A stretch of 64,000 nt of DNA from Streptomyces griseorubiginosus (GCF_001514195.1 NZ_KQ948735.1:857413-921412), one strand, 5' to 3'. Shown: positions 28,155-38,393, counted from the first letter of the stretch. Translations and numbers: made by a program. Notes: generated by a model from the letters alone, not told the origin.

Positions 28155-29468
28155 CTACCGACGCACCGCCTGCCGGGCCCAGTGCCGCAGCTGGTCGTCA
28201 GGGTCGTCGATCAGAGCGAAGGCAGCCCGCAGCCGTACGACCCCGTCGTGCGCGCTGAGCAGCCGGAACGCGGCGACCCGTTCCGCCCGGGGCCGCTCCG
28301 GCCCGAGCCGCGCCATCAGCCACTGATCGTCCAGGGACCGCGCGGAGGGCACCAGGGCCAGGGCCGCCTCCCGTACGACCCCGGGGGCGGGGTCGTCGAG
28401 CAGCTCACGCATCCGCTCCACGTCCGTCACGTCCAGGGCCCGCAGTCCGGCCACCGCCCGGGTCCGCACGGCAGCCACCGGATGCGAGGTGAGCGCCCGC
28501 AGCAGGTCGGCGTCGGCCCGCTCCCCGCACTCCGCCAGCCCGCTCACCACGCCGGGCGCGAGATCCCCGGCGGCCGAGCACCGCTCCCGGTACCAGGCGA
28601 GCGGATCACCCCCGCCCTGCCGCACCACGTACCGGGCACAGGCCCGCACCACCCCGGCCCGGTCCCCGAGGAACTCCACGGCCCGCCCAGTACGCCCGGC
28701 CCGCCGCAACGCGGTGACCCCGGCGGCCCGGGCATGCGCCCCGCGGGCACCGAGCAGCGTCTCGAGCACGTCGTCGTCCGCGCCGCCCTCCGCGACGGCT
28801 GCCAGGGTGGCGTCCGCACACAGGCTCTGGACGACCATGTCGGTGTCCCGGGCGGCGGCCCGGGCCAGCTCGGCGGGGGAGAGGTGCCCGGCCTCCACGG
28901 CGAGGCGGTAGGCCCACCGGCGTACCGTCCGGTGGGTGTGGGTGTAGAGGGGTGCGAGGGTCCCCGGAGCAGCGCCGCGCAGCAGCCCGGCGGCCAGGTC
29001 GGCGACGAAGTCGCCGCGTCCCCGTCGCCCGATGCGCAGGATCAGCGGCAGCAGCCGTACGGCGGCGTCGGCGTCGAGCAGTTCGGCCAACAGCCGCCTG
29101 GCCGTCTCCCGTACGGGTTCGGCCCAGTCGGCGCACCGCAGCACGACCAGCGGCAACAAGTCCGGGCGCCCCGCGGCCCGGCCCAGCGCCCGCTCGCGGA
29201 TCCGCCCGTCACGGTGGCACAGGGCGAGCGCGAGCCGCCCGTCGGTGAGCTCCTCGCCACGGTGCAGGTCGTCGTTCAGGGTGCGACCCTGCTCGGTCCG
29301 CTCCCAGGCCGGCAGCCAACTGCCGTCGAGCCAGGCGCCGTGCCGTGCCTCCGCGTCGAGCGCGATCCAGACGGCCGGGTCGGCCGCGTCGGGCAGGACC
29401 TCCCGCAGACCGGCCCCCTCGGCGAGCCGCACCGCCACTGCCGCTATGTCCTCGACAACCCCGTCCAC
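28155..29468 (-). CDS. HEAT-repeat protein
   Basis: 437 aa, soluble, all-helical. Repeated units with conserved Asp/Arg spacing: DWAEPVRETARRLLAELL, HRTVRRWAYRLAVEAG, HPVAAVRTRAVAGLRAL, DPAPGVVREAALALV, and HDGVVRLRAAFALID. HEAT proteins usually bind partner proteins; no enzyme motif is seen. GTG start with GGAG 7 bases upstream. After its TAG stop the same frame stays open for about 40 codons. Confidence 0.85.
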   Translation of the reverse strand: MDGVVEDIAAVAVRLAEGAGLREVLPDAADPAVWIALDAEARHGAWLDGSWLPAWERTEQGRTLNDDLHRGEELTDGRLALALCHRDGRIRERALGRAAGRPDLLPLVVLRCADWAEPVRETARRLLAELLDADAAVRLLPLILRIGRRGRGDFVADLAAGLLRGAAPGTLAPLYTHTHRTVRRWAYRLAVEAGHLSPAELARAAARDTDMVVQSLCADATLAAVAEGGADDDVLETLLGARGAHARAAGVTALRRAGRTGRAVEFLGDRAGVVRACARYVVRQGGGDPLAWYRERCSAAGDLAPGVVSGLAECGERADADLLRALTSHPVAAVRTRAVAGLRALDVTDVERMRELLDDPAPGVVREAALALVPSARSLDDQWLMARLGPERPRAERVAAFRLLSAHDGVVRLRAAFALIDDPDDQLRHWARQAVRR

Positions 29469-29559
29469 GCCCGCTCCCCACCCTCGATGTGTCCGCAGAT
29501 CGTAGGCGGGTGCCGCGCTGGGTGCTCGCGAATTACCTGCTCAGCCGGTCGAGGCGGGC

Positions 29560-29841
29560 CTAGTACGACCCCCGGGAGTTCACGTACCCCAGCAGCAGGA
29601 TGACCGCCGCCAGGCACCCGAACACAATCGCCGCCGACCCCCACGCCGACCGGCGAGGCGTCCTGAGCGACGACCGACGACGCGCCCTGAACTCTGGCTC
29701 CGCACGGAACGGCTGCGGCTCCGGCGGGTTCTCCTTCCAGCGGGCGGCCAGCATCCGGGCCCGCGCCGAGGGCTCCTTCAGCTCGGCCCCGTCGGCCCAC
29801 TTGATGTCGAACTCCCGCGCCTCGTCGTCCTGTTCCGGCAT
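29560..29841 (-). CDS. Small membrane protein, C-terminal anchor
   Basis: 93 aa. Residues 1-65 are hydrophilic and acidic then basic; the C terminus has one membrane segment (SAAIVFGCLAAVILLLGYV, about residues 69-87) and a short outside tail. The layout is that of a tail-anchored protein with a cytoplasmic domain. No family recognised. ATG with a G-rich site directly upstream. Confidence 0.7.
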   Translation of the reverse strand: MPEQDDEAREFDIKWADGAELKEPSARARMLAARWKENPPEPQPFRAEPEFRARRRSSLRTPRRSAWGSAAIVFGCLAAVILLLGYVNSRGSY

Positions 29842-29894
29842 CCCCTGACCCCCGTCACTCTCGAACAGCCGTACACAGAAAACGATACGACGAC

Positions 29895-29925
29895 GCCCCC
29901 ACCCCTGAACAACAGGAGTGGGGGC
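29895..29925 (-). terminator. glnA terminator
   Basis: Inverted repeat GCCCCCACCCCTG (29895-29907) against CAGGAGTGGGGGC (29913-29925), 12 of 13 paired, 5-base loop, 48 bases after the glnA stop. Confidence 0.85.
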
Positions 29926-29972
29926 GCCGCAAAGCCGCCGTAGCGCGACCGTAGGACCGGCCTACGCGTCGA

Positions 29973-31382
29973 TCACACGTCGAAGTAGAGCTCGAACTCG
30001 TGCGGGTGCGGACGCAGCTGGAGCGGGGCGATCTCGTTCGTGCGCTTGAAGTCGATCCACGTCTCGATCAGGTCCGGCGTGAAGACGTCGCCCTGGAGGA
30101 GGAACTCGTGGTCGGCCTCGAGGGAGTTGAGGACCGCCGGGAGGGAGGTCGGGACCTGGGCGACGTTCGCGTGCTCCTCGGGAGCCAGCTCGTACAGGTC
30201 CTTGTCGATCGGCTCGGCCGGCTCGATCTTGTTCTTGATGCCGTCCAGGCCCGCGAGGAGCAGCGCCGAGAAGGCGAGGTACGGGTTGCCGGAGGAGTCG
30301 GGCGCGCGGAACTCGACGCGCTTGGCCTTCGGGTTGGAGCCGGTGATCGGGATACGCATGGCCGCGGAGCGGTTGCGCTGCGAGTACACCAGGTTGATCG
30401 GCGCCTCGAAGCCCGGCACCAGACGGTGGTAGGAGTTCACCGTCGGGTTGGTGAAGGCGAGCAGCGACGGGGCGTGCTTGAGGATGCCGCCGATGTAGTA
30501 GCGGGCGGTGTCCGACAGGCCCGCGTAACCGGCCTCGTCGTAGAAGAGCGGCTGGCCGCCGGCCCACAGGGACTGGTGGACGTGCATGCCCGAGCCGTTG
30601 TCACCGAAGATCGGCTTCGGCATGAAGGTCGCGGTCTTGCCGTTCTTCCAGGCCACGTTCTTCACGATGTACTTGAAGAGCTGGAGGTCGTCGGCCGCGG
30701 CGAGCAGCGTGTTGAACTTGTAGTTGATCTCGGCCTGGCCGGCGGTGCCCACCTCGTGGTGCTGGCGCTCGACCTGGAGGCCGGAGGCGGCGAGCTGGAG
30801 GGAGATCTCGGCGCGCAGGTCGGCGAAGTGGTCGACCGGCGGGGTCGGGAAGTAGCCGCCCTTGTAGCGGACCTTGTAACCGCGGTTGTTCTCGACCGCA
30901 CCGGTGTTCCAGGCGCCCGCCTCGGAGTCGATGTGGTAGAAGCTCTCGTTCGCCGAGGTGGCGAAACGGACGCTGTCGAAGACGTAGAACTCTGCCTCGG
31001 GACCGAAGTACGCGGTGTCGGCGATGCCGGTCGACGCGAGGTAGGCCTCGGCCTTCTTGGCCACGTTCCGCGGGTCACGGCTGTACTGCTCACCGGTGAT
31101 CGGGTCGTGGATGAAGAAGTTGATGTTCAGCGTCTTGTCACGGCGGAAGGGGTCGACCCGCGCGGTCGACAGGTCCGCGCGCAGCGCCATGTCGGACTCG
31201 TGGATGGCCTGGAAACCGCGGATCGACGAACCGTCGAACGCGAGCTCCTCGTCCGGGTCGAACGCCTCGACGGGCAGCGTGAAGTGCTGCATGACGCCCG
31301 GCAGGTCGCAGAAGCGGACGTCGACGAACTTGACGTCCTCGTCCGCGATGAACTTCTTGGCCTCGTCGGCGTTCTGGAACAT
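29973..31382 (-). CDS. glnA: Glutamine synthetase, type I
   Basis: 469 aa dodecameric GSI-beta, the main ammonium-assimilating enzyme. Seen: [19 protein letters not shown] (metal ligands), [31 protein letters not shown] and [21 protein letters not shown] carries the Tyr that is adenylylated by GlnE in this class, so the enzyme is under covalent as well as transcriptional control. ATG with AGGAGGA 5 bases upstream. Four perfect GlnR-type boxes lie about 100-140 bases before it. Confidence 0.98.
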   Translation of the reverse strand: MFQNADEAKKFIADEDVKFVDVRFCDLPGVMQHFTLPVEAFDPDEELAFDGSSIRGFQAIHESDMALRADLSTARVDPFRRDKTLNINFFIHDPITGEQYSRDPRNVAKKAEAYLASTGIADTAYFGPEAEFYVFDSVRFATSANESFYHIDSEAGAWNTGAVENNRGYKVRYKGGYFPTPPVDHFADLRAEISLQLAASGLQVERQHHEVGTAGQAEINYKFNTLLAAADDLQLFKYIVKNVAWKNGKTATFMPKPIFGDNGSGMHVHQSLWAGGQPLFYDEAGYAGLSDTARYYIGGILKHAPSLLAFTNPTVNSYHRLVPGFEAPINLVYSQRNRSAAMRIPITGSNPKAKRVEFRAPDSSGNPYLAFSALLLAGLDGIKNKIEPAEPIDKDLYELAPEEHANVAQVPTSLPAVLNSLEADHEFLLQGDVFTPDLIETWIDFKRTNEIAPLQLRPHPHEFELYFDV

Positions 31383-31481
31383 CCAGCTCCTCCTACTCCC
31401 GACCGTTCCTGGACCGGGGTGGTAGTTCGTTCGTGCGGCCAGTGCGGTGGCACACGTTGTCCTCGACCCTAGGGACGGGTG

Positions 31482-31519
31482 GTTTCTCGGGCGTGACCCA
31501 TTTGTTTCGCACAAGTTAA
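31482..31519 (-). promoter_or_regulatory. GlnR-binding region of glnA
   Basis: On the minus strand TTAAC-n6-GAAAC-n6-GTCAC-n6-GAAAC (31519 down to 31482). Spacing is exactly 6 bases each time, an excellent fit to two a-b GlnR sites. Confidence 0.85.
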
Positions 31520-31582
31520 CCGGACATCGGCGGCCCCGCCCCTACTGTCCGTATCCCGAAACGCGGGCAGTACCGTGGACCC

Positions 31583-32053
31583 GTGGACAAGAGGGATGCA
31601 ATCGGATCGTGGCTCTCCGGCCCCCGCGCGGCCGCCGAGGACGCAGGTGTCGACTTCGGATACCGCGGACAGCAGCTCGGCCTCCCGGAGGAGGGGCCGG
31701 GCTCGATCGCCCGCCCCGGGCGCCGTCTCGGCGCCCTCGCCGTGGACTGGGCGATGAGCGTCGTGATTGCATCCCAGTTCATCACGCAGGGCTATGGCGA
31801 CCACGCCACCTCGAACTGGGCCCTTCTGGTGTTCTTCCTGATGAGCGCCCTGACCGTCGGCACCATCGGCTTCACCCCGGGCAAGCGCCTCTTCGGCCTG
31901 CGGGTGGTCGCGCTCGACACCGGCCGGGTCAACCCCCTGCGGGCCCTGCTGCGCACGGCCCTGCTCTGCCTCGCCGTCCCGGCCCTGATCTGGGACCGCG
32001 ACGGCCGTGGCCTGCACGACCGGCTGGCGAAGACCGTCGAAGTACGGATCTGA
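31583..32053 (+). CDS. RDD-family membrane protein
   Basis: 156 aa. After a cytoplasmic N terminus, the RDD domain begins at ARPGRRLGALAVDWAMSV (Arg-Asp pair conserved), with two to three membrane helices, FTPGKRLFGLRVV and the final DRDGRGLHDRLAKT motif. RDD proteins are poorly understood; some are linked to ion or compatible-solute exchange. The GTG start has no obvious ribosome binding site. Divergent from glnA. Confidence 0.88.
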   Translation: MDKRDAIGSWLSGPRAAAEDAGVDFGYRGQQLGLPEEGPGSIARPGRRLGALAVDWAMSVVIASQFITQGYGDHATSNWALLVFFLMSALTVGTIGFTPGKRLFGLRVVALDTGRVNPLRALLRTALLCLAVPALIWDRDGRGLHDRLAKTVEVRI

Positions 32054-32217
32054 CGGCGCCCCTCGCCCCCTTTTTTTCGGCGCCCTCCGTCTTTGTCGTG
32101 TCCTGACAGTCCCGGCGACGAACATGCGCGGCGGCTGACTATAGGTCAGTAGGTCCCGGCTCCTAGCGTCTGGCACCCAGAGCAACCTCCCCCGTTGCGA
32201 AGGGACCCTCCGGACCG

Positions 32218-33477
32218 ATGAAGCGAGCCGCCCTCGTCACCCTCCTCACCGCCGCCCTCCTGGGCGGCGGTCTCGCCACCGCAGCACCCCAGGCATCCGC
32301 CGCCGCCCGCCCGGCCGCCGCCTGTACGGCCGCCGACGCGGACGTCTACACACCCCCCGCCACCGTCCCGGCCACCCCCGGCACCGTGCTGGCCTGCCGT
32401 TCCGTCACGCTGAGCCAGGTGCCCGGCGGCATTCCCATGGCCGCCTGGAAGGTCCTCTACAGCTCCACCGACAACCAGGGCCGCCCCGTAGCCGTCTCCG
32501 GCACCCTCGCCGTCCCCACGGCGCCCTGGACCGGCACCGGCACCCGCCCCGTCGTAGCCTTCCACCCCGGCACTCTCGGCCTCGGCCCGCAGTGCGCGTT
32601 CTCCAAGCAGCTCGCCGGGGCCTTCCAGGACGAGTACGAGGGCGACAACATCGCGGCCCTGCTCAAGGCCGGGTACGCGGTCGCCGCGACCGACGGCCCC
32701 GGATACCTGGACGGGCAGACGCACCGCTATGTCGCCGGCACCGACTCCGGCCACGCCCTGCTCGACATCGCCCGCGCCGCGCCAGCGGTGCCCGGCAGCG
32801 GGTTGTCCCGGCAGGCGAGAGTGGGCCTCTGGGGCTACTCCGAGGGCGGCGCGGCCAGCCTGTGGGCCGCCCAGCTGGCGGCGGGCTACGCACCCGAGCT
32901 GAACGTGGTCGGGGACGCCTCCGGCGGTGTCCCGGGTGACCTCAAGCAGGTGGCGACCGCGCTCGACGGCGGCGCCTTCTCCGGCTTCCTCGCCGACGCG
33001 GCCCTCGGCATCCAGGCCGCCTACCCCACACTGCCCTTCGACTCGCTCCTCAACGATCAGGGCAAGGAGGCCGTGAAGACCGCCAAGTCCGTCTGCCTGG
33101 TCGGTACGGTCACCGCCCTCGCGGGCAAGAGCATCAAGGACTTCACCACGGCCGGCCTCACCCTCGACCAGCTCTACCAGCAGCGCGGCAGCGACGGCCG
33201 CACCTGGGGGCAGGTCCTGGACGCCCAGAAACTCGGCGTGAACCTCGGCACCTACCGCATCGGCTTCCCCGTCCTCCAGTACCGGGGCGCCCTCGACGAG
33301 GTCATCCCCACCGCCACCGAGGACGCCGTCCGCACCGCCTACTGCGCGGCCGGCGTGCGGACCGGCTGGAAGATCTATCCCGGCGACCACCTCCTCACCG
33401 ACAACCAGGCCGTCGGCGACGTCGTCTCCTGGCTCGGCGACCGGTTCGCGGGCAGGGCGGCCCAGAACGACTGCTGA
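32218..33477 (+). CDS. Secreted lipase/esterase (secretory-lipase family)
   Basis: 419 aa. Signal peptide with core LVTLLTAALLGGGLA and cleavage near ASA (about residue 28). Catalytic elbow GYSEGG (Ser about residue 206), FHPGTLG as oxyanion region, a likely Asp in YRGALDEVIP and His in PGDHLLTD. The mature protein has paired Cys (ACTAAD, LACRS, ends NDC) suited to disulfides outside the cell. The protein resembles the PF03583-type secretory lipases. A strong terminator follows. Confidence 0.85.
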   Translation: MKRAALVTLLTAALLGGGLATAAPQASAAARPAAACTAADADVYTPPATVPATPGTVLACRSVTLSQVPGGIPMAAWKVLYSSTDNQGRPVAVSGTLAVPTAPWTGTGTRPVVAFHPGTLGLGPQCAFSKQLAGAFQDEYEGDNIAALLKAGYAVAATDGPGYLDGQTHRYVAGTDSGHALLDIARAAPAVPGSGLSRQARVGLWGYSEGGAASLWAAQLAAGYAPELNVVGDASGGVPGDLKQVATALDGGAFSGFLADAALGIQAAYPTLPFDSLLNDQGKEAVKTAKSVCLVGTVTALAGKSIKDFTTAGLTLDQLYQQRGSDGRTWGQVLDAQKLGVNLGTYRIGFPVLQYRGALDEVIPTATEDAVRTAYCAAGVRTGWKIYPGDHLLTDNQAVGDVVSWLGDRFAGRAAQNDC

Positions 33478-33492
33478 CGCCCGAGGTCCGTC

Positions 33493-33538
33493 ACGACGAC
33501 GAGGGCGCCCGGAGTGATCCGGGCGCCCTCGTCGTCGT
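33493..33538. terminator. Bidirectional terminator, perfect 20-bp stem
   Basis: Arms 33493-33512 and 33519-33538 are perfectly complementary, loop AGTGAT. It sits between the convergent lipase and DUF4191 genes. Confidence 0.93.
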
Positions 33539-33548
33539 ACGGGGAAAG

Positions 33549-34250
33549 TCAGCGGGCCTTGCCGCCGCCCTTCGGCAGCTTCATGCCCTTGGGCATCGGG
33601 CCCTTCGGCAGCGGCATGTTGCTCATCAGGTCGCCCATCGCCCGCAGGCGGTCGTTGGTGGCGGTCACCTGGGGGCCGGTCAGCACGCGCGGCAGCTTGA
33701 GCATGGTGGTCCGCACCTTCTTCAGGGGGACCTGTCCCTCGCCCGTGCCCACGATGATGTCGTGCACCGGGACGTCCACGACGATGCGGTTCATCTTCTT
33801 CTTCTCGGCGGCCAGCAGGCCCTTGACCCGGTTCGGGTTGCCCTCGGCGACCAGGACGATGCCGGCCTTGCCGACGGCCCGGTGCACCACGTCCTGGCTG
33901 CGGTTCATCGCCACCGCGGGGGTGGTCGTCCAGCCCCGCCCGATGTTGTCCAGCACGGCCGCGGCCGCTCCCGGCTGTCCCTCCATCTGCCCGAACGCGG
34001 CCCGCTCGGCGCGGCGCCCGAAGATGATCGCCGTTCCGAGGAAGGCGAGCAGGAAGCCCAGGATGCCGAGGTAGACCGGGTGGCCGATCAGGAAACCGAT
34101 CGCGAGAAAGACACCGAGGATGAGGATGAAGACACCCGCGAGCACCAGGCCGATCTTCTTGTCGGCCTTGCGGGTCATCTTGTACGTCAGGGCGATCTGC
34201 TTCAGTCGCCCGGGGTTCGCGGCATCCGCCGCACTGTCACTTCTCGCCAT
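33549..34250 (-). CDS. DUF4191 membrane protein
   Basis: 233 aa. Two membrane helices near residues 33-55 and 58-78 (IGLVLAGVFILILGVFLAIG, VYLGILGFLLAFLG) followed by a cytoplasmic domain with GQMEGQPGAAAAVLDN, RGWTTTPAVAMN and AEGNPNRVKGLLAAEKKK. DUF4191 is widespread in actinobacteria next to lipA and has no known function; the conserved link to lipoate genes is the only hint. Possibly part of one transcript with the upstream small gene. Confidence 0.85.
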   Translation of the reverse strand: MARSDSAADAANPGRLKQIALTYKMTRKADKKIGLVLAGVFILILGVFLAIGFLIGHPVYLGILGFLLAFLGTAIIFGRRAERAAFGQMEGQPGAAAAVLDNIGRGWTTTPAVAMNRSQDVVHRAVGKAGIVLVAEGNPNRVKGLLAAEKKKMNRIVVDVPVHDIIVGTGEGQVPLKKVRTTMLKLPRVLTGPQVTATNDRLRAMGDLMSNMPLPKGPMPKGMKLPKGGGKAR

Positions 34251-34315
34251 GCCCCGAAGTCTACGTGGCCCCGTAGGCGCTTTCGACGGCAGTGTCCGCC
34301 CTCACAGGGGAGGGT

Positions 34316-34516
34316 TCAGGAGCTGACGCTGAACGTCTGGTCGAGGACGCGCTGGACCTCGACCCGGTCCTTGGCGCGGCGGCGGTCCTCCAGGACGGAG
34401 GTCCAGGCGTTGCGGCGGGCGGTGCGCTGGCCGCTGCTCAGGAGCACGGACTCGACGGCACGGAGTGCATCGGTGAACGACGGGATCGCGGTGGCGCGAA
34501 CGGGTGCGGCCTGCAT
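34316..34516 (-). CDS. Conserved 66-aa protein of the lipA region
   Basis: 66 aa, soluble, basic. MQAAPVRATAIPSFTDALRA, then SVLLSSGQRTARRNAWTSVL and a charged helix (EDRRRAKDRVEVQRVLDQ). No domain is recognised. A GAGGGGG site is 6 bases before the ATG at 34516; an earlier in-frame ATG at 34579 lacks a site. Small ORFs of this kind at this position are, from memory, conserved in Streptomyces. Confidence 0.7.
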   Translation of the reverse strand: MQAAPVRATAIPSFTDALRAVESVLLSSGQRTARRNAWTSVLEDRRRAKDRVEVQRVLDQTFSVSS

Positions 34517-34780
34517 GGAGGTCCCCCTCGGGAGCGGCGGCTCGGGTGGATGGTGCACGGGCTGTACAGCCAGCGTCACTGATTGGTGTTACCAGGGCGT
34601 GACCGGCTGGTCAAACGCCCATGAAGCCCTGTTGCCGGCCCCGAAAACACTGACGCGGCCCCGATGGCCCCCCTATCTGCGGGGACGTCCGGGACCGCGT
34701 CAATTGGCCGCTACCTGAAGGTAGTTGCTTGTGCTCGGATTCACATGTTTAGCGTGGCACTCCGTGCCATCGGAGGGGGT

Positions 34781-35746
34781 TCAGACGGCCTGCGAGGCGA
34801 CGTAGGAACCACGCTTCTCTACGGCCATCTGGTAGAGCCGACCCGCCCGATAGGAGGACCGGACCAGGGGCCCGGACATCACGCCGGAGAAGCCGATCTG
34901 CTCGGCCTCCTCCTTCAGCTCCACGAACTCCTGCGGCTTGACCCAGCGCTCCACGGGGTGGTGGCGGACGCTCGGACGCAGGTACTGCGTGATGGTGATG
35001 AGCTCGCAGCCGGCGTCGTGCAGCTGCCGGAGCGCCTCGCTGACCTCCTCACGGGTCTCGCCCATGCCGAGGATCAGGTTGGACTTGGTCACCAGACCGA
35101 AGTCGCGGGCGTCGGTGATGACCTTCAGTGAGCGCTCGTAGCGGAAGCCGGGGCGGATCCGCTTGAAGATCCGCGGGACCGTCTCGACGTTGTGCGCGAA
35201 GACCTCGGGGCGGGACTCGAAGACCTGCCGGAGCAGCTCGGGCACCGCGTTGAAGTCGGGGGCGAGCAGCTCGACCTTGGTGCGGCCGGCCTCGCGGGCA
35301 GCGGTCTGCTCGTGGATCTGGCGGACCGTCTCCGCGTACAGCCAGGCACCGCCGTCCTCCAGGTCGTCGCGGGCGACGCCGGTGATGGTGGCGTAGTTGA
35401 GGTCCATGGTGACCACGGACTCGCCGACGCGGCGCGGCTCGTCGCGGTCGAGCGCCTCGGGCTTGCCGGTGTCGATCTGGCAGAAGTCGCACCGCCGGGT
35501 GCACTGATCGCCGCCGATGAGGAAGGTCGCCTCGCGGTCCTCCCAGCACTCGTAGATGTTGGGACAGCCGGCTTCCTGGCAGACCGTGTGCAGGCCCTCG
35601 CTCTTCACGAGTTTCTGCATGGCGGTGTACTCGGGGCCCATTTTCGCCCGGGTCTTGATCCACTCGGGCTTGCGCTCGATGGGGGTCTGAGCGTTACGGA
35701 CCTCCAGGCGCAGCATCTTGCGTCCGTCGGGTGCGACTGCGGACAC
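34781..35746 (-). CDS. lipA: Lipoyl synthase
   Basis: Radical-SAM enzyme that inserts two sulfurs into protein-bound octanoyl groups to make lipoate. 321 aa. Auxiliary cluster Cys56, Cys61 and Cys67 (CxxxxCxxxxxC), radical-SAM cluster Cys82, Cys86 and Cys89 (CxxxCxxC), and the conserved RSSYRA Ser near the C terminus that completes the auxiliary cluster. GTG start with AGGGAG 7 bases upstream. It lies 74 bases downstream of lipB. Targets include the E2 protein encoded at 51305-53035. Confidence 0.97.
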   Translation of the reverse strand: MSAVAPDGRKMLRLEVRNAQTPIERKPEWIKTRAKMGPEYTAMQKLVKSEGLHTVCQEAGCPNIYECWEDREATFLIGGDQCTRRCDFCQIDTGKPEALDRDEPRRVGESVVTMDLNYATITGVARDDLEDGGAWLYAETVRQIHEQTAAREAGRTKVELLAPDFNAVPELLRQVFESRPEVFAHNVETVPRIFKRIRPGFRYERSLKVITDARDFGLVTKSNLILGMGETREEVSEALRQLHDAGCELITITQYLRPSVRHHPVERWVKPQEFVELKEEAEQIGFSGVMSGPLVRSSYRAGRLYQMAVEKRGSYVASQAV

Positions 35747-35820
35747 GACCGGCTCCCTAGCGATTGATTCTTCGGCGTGCTCAAGGGTACGCCCGTGGAT
35801 TTGAAAGCCCACTGCCTGTC

Positions 35821-36621
35821 TCAGGCCGCAGGTGTCTTCTCGATCACCCTAGGCTTGAGGTCCGCGTTCTCCAGCACGTCCCTCAGGTGCCGCTCGGCGA
35901 CCGGCAGCACCTCGGCGATGGTCACGTCCCGGCCCAGTTCGTTCGCGAGGGAGGCGACGCCCGCGTCCCGGATGCCGCAGGGGATGATCCGGTCGAACCA
36001 CTTGTTGTCCGGGTTCACGTTCAGCGCGAAGCCGTGCATGGTGACGCCCTTGGCGACCCGGATGCCGATGGCCGCGATCTTGCGGTCCTCGCGGCGCTGG
36101 CCCGCGTTGGACGGCGCGTACTCCGGGCCGTTCATCCGCGGGTCGAACTCCTCGTCCGTGAGCCGGGGGTCGAAGTCGAGGGAGAGCCCGCCGAGCGCGG
36201 GGCGCGTCTCGACCGGATCGCCGAGCACCCAGACGCCGCTGCGGCCCTCGACCCGGGTGGTCTCCAGGCCGAACTCCGCGCAGGTGCGGATCAGGGCCTC
36301 CTCCAGGCGCCGTACGTGCGCCACCACGTCCACCGGCCGCGGCAGCTTCTGGATCGGGTAGCCCACCAGCTGGCCCGGACCGTGCCAGGTGATCTTCCCG
36401 CCGCGGTCGACGTCGATGACGGGGGTGCCGTCGAGGGGGCGCTCGTTGTCCGCGGTGCGCCGGCCGGCCGTGTAGACAGGGGGGTGTTCGAGCAGCAGGA
36501 CGGTGTCGGGGACCTGGTCCTCGAAGCGCGCCGCGTGCACCCGGCGCTGCTCGTCCCAGGCTTCCTGGTACTCGACCGCGTCCGCACCGAACCCCATGCG
36601 GACGAACCGCAACCCACTCAC
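35821..36621 (-). CDS. lipB: Octanoyl-ACP:protein octanoyltransferase
   Basis: 266 aa. Transfers octanoate from ACP to lipoyl domains, giving the substrate of LipA. Seen: [39 protein letters not shown] with the catalytic Lys, and IIPCGI with the catalytic Cys that forms the thioester. GTG start with GGGAGG about 8 bases upstream. The C-terminal extension past the usual core is modest. First gene of lipB-lipA. Confidence 0.96.
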   Translation of the reverse strand: MSGLRFVRMGFGADAVEYQEAWDEQRRVHAARFEDQVPDTVLLLEHPPVYTAGRRTADNERPLDGTPVIDVDRGGKITWHGPGQLVGYPIQKLPRPVDVVAHVRRLEEALIRTCAEFGLETTRVEGRSGVWVLGDPVETRPALGGLSLDFDPRLTDEEFDPRMNGPEYAPSNAGQRREDRKIAAIGIRVAKGVTMHGFALNVNPDNKWFDRIIPCGIRDAGVASLANELGRDVTIAEVLPVAERHLRDVLENADLKPRVIEKTPAA

Positions 36622-36865
36622 GGCAAGCGCCTCCCTAGAAGGTCGTAAGGCACGAAAGGTGCCTACGCCACTGTACGTCCGGCCCGCGGGCGTCAGCCCC
36701 GGGGGCAATCCTCACACGATCGGATGAACGAGCGTCGAAGTGTGCGATCGTCTGCTCACTCTCCGCTACATTCGCGCCGTTCGCAGCGGCCATAAGGGCA
36801 GCTCACAGGCAATCCGGGCACCACGTACCACGTGCCGGCCCGAAAGGCAGGAGACCGCACCGCAG

Positions 36866-38302
36866 ATGACGGAACGACCCGCGCAGCGCACTCCCAACCG
36901 ACAGCTCGCCGCGCTCATCGCAGAAGCGGGGTTCTCCAACGCGGGTCTCGCCCGACGCGTGGACCAGCTCGGTCTGGAACACGGGCTGGATCTCAGATAC
37001 GACAAGACATCCGTGACCCGGTGGCTGCGCGGGCAGCAGCCCCGGGGCACCACACCGGCCCTCATCGCCGAGGTCTTCACCCGGCGCCTCGGCCGCCGGC
37101 TCTCCGCGCAGGACCTCGGCCTCGACGCCTGCGCGCCGGTGTACGCCGGGCTGGAGTTCGCCGCCGGTCCCGAGGAGGCCGTCGACATCGTCAGCGGGCT
37201 GTGGCGCAAGGACTCCGGCAGCCACGCCGAACTGCGCAAGATCGCCTTCACCCCGGCCGGCCTGGTCGTCCCCAGCCGGGACTGGCTGATCGGCCGCCCC
37301 GACGACCGGGTGGCCCGCGGCGAGCCGCCGGTCCGCATCCCGCCCCAGGGGCGCCCGGTGGTGCCCCGCCAGCGTGGACAGGCCGAACGCGGACCCGGAC
37401 AGCGGGTCACCGGCGGGGACATCGCCGCGCTCGCCTCGGTCGGCAGCCTCTTCCGCACCCTCGACGACCAGTACGGCGGCGGGCACGCCCGGCAGGCCCT
37501 GGTCCGCTACCTGGAACACGAGTGCGAGCCGATGCTGCGCGGCACCTACGGGGAGACCACCGGACGCAGGCTCTTCGCCGCGGCCGCCGACCTCACCCGG
37601 CTCGCGGGCTGGACGTCCTACGACATCGCGGCGCACGGGCTCGCCCAGCGGTACTTCGTCCAGGCGCTGCGGCTCGCGCAGGCGGCGGGGGACCGGGCCT
37701 ACGGGGCGTACGTCCTGGTCACCATGAGCCGGCAGGCCGTCTACCTGGGGCACGGCAGGGAGGCGATCCAGCTCGCGCGGGTGGCCCAGCAGGGCGTCGG
37801 CGCGAGCGCCCCGCCGGTCGTGCAGGCGCTGCTGCACTCCGCCGAGGCAAGAGGGCACGGGGTGCTGGGGGAGGTACGGGCCTGCACGGCGTCCCTGGTC
37901 CGCGCCGAACGGGCCCTGGAGGCGGCCCGGCCCGGCGACGAGGTCCCGCACTGGGCGCGGTTCTTCGACGAGGCCCAGCTGGCGGACGAGTTCGGGCACT
38001 GCCACCGGGATCTCCAGCAGTTCCGGGCGGCCGCGCAACACGCCGAGCGCTCGCTTCAGTTGAGGGCGCCGGCGTATGCGCGGAGCCGGTTGTTCTGCCG
38101 GGTGGTCCTTGCCTCCGCGCGGCTGGGGCTGGGGGAGTTGGACCAGGCGTGTTCGCTCGCCGCGGAGGCGGCGGGGCAGGCGGCCGAGATGCGGTCGGTG
38201 CGGGCGGTGGAGTATGTGCGGGACTTCGAGCGGCGGTTGGAGCCGTACAAGGATGCTGCGCCGGTTCGGAGTTATCGGGACAAGGTGGCTGCGCTTCAGT
38301 AG
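36866..38302 (+). CDS. NsdA-like TPR regulatory protein
   Basis: 478 aa. The N-terminal 100 residues contain a helix-turn-helix-like stretch (NRQLAALIAEAGFSNAGLARRVDQL ... TSVTRWLRG), the rest is built of TPR-like helices (about residues 200-470: ALVRYLEHECEPML, GWTSYDIAAHGLAQRYFVQALRLA, and ASARLGLGELDQACSLAAEA). This is the layout of the NsdA-type regulators of development and antibiotic production in Streptomyces. The actual targets are unknown. Divergent from lipB. Confidence 0.85.
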   Translation: MTERPAQRTPNRQLAALIAEAGFSNAGLARRVDQLGLEHGLDLRYDKTSVTRWLRGQQPRGTTPALIAEVFTRRLGRRLSAQDLGLDACAPVYAGLEFAAGPEEAVDIVSGLWRKDSGSHAELRKIAFTPAGLVVPSRDWLIGRPDDRVARGEPPVRIPPQGRPVVPRQRGQAERGPGQRVTGGDIAALASVGSLFRTLDDQYGGGHARQALVRYLEHECEPMLRGTYGETTGRRLFAAAADLTRLAGWTSYDIAAHGLAQRYFVQALRLAQAAGDRAYGAYVLVTMSRQAVYLGHGREAIQLARVAQQGVGASAPPVVQALLHSAEARGHGVLGEVRACTASLVRAERALEAARPGDEVPHWARFFDEAQLADEFGHCHRDLQQFRAAAQHAERSLQLRAPAYARSRLFCRVVLASARLGLGELDQACSLAAEAAGQAAEMRSVRAVEYVRDFERRLEPYKDAAPVRSYRDKVAALQ

Positions 38303-38340
38303 GAGTCTCGCCGTAACTCCGCACCGCTGTGTGCCGGGTG

Positions 38341-38393
38341 CCGGTCCGTTGTGGCTTGTCGCGCAGTTCCCCGCGCCCCTTACGGGGCGCGGG
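38341..38393. repeat. Dispersed intergenic element, copy 1, with terminator hairpin
   Basis: The bases 38344-38387 are nearly the reverse complement of 54691-54735 (core GGGGCGCGGGGAACTGCGCG, then AC-AGCCACAAC). Its end also forms a 10-bp hairpin CCCGCGCCCC/GGGGCGCGGG (38370-38379, 38384-38393) between two convergent genes, so it probably terminates both. Confidence 0.75.

Noticed and set aside
32065..32090. T7 run between the RDD gene and the lipase gene as terminator
   Set aside because: No convincing hairpin directly before the T-run; only a weak GGCGCC pairing around it.
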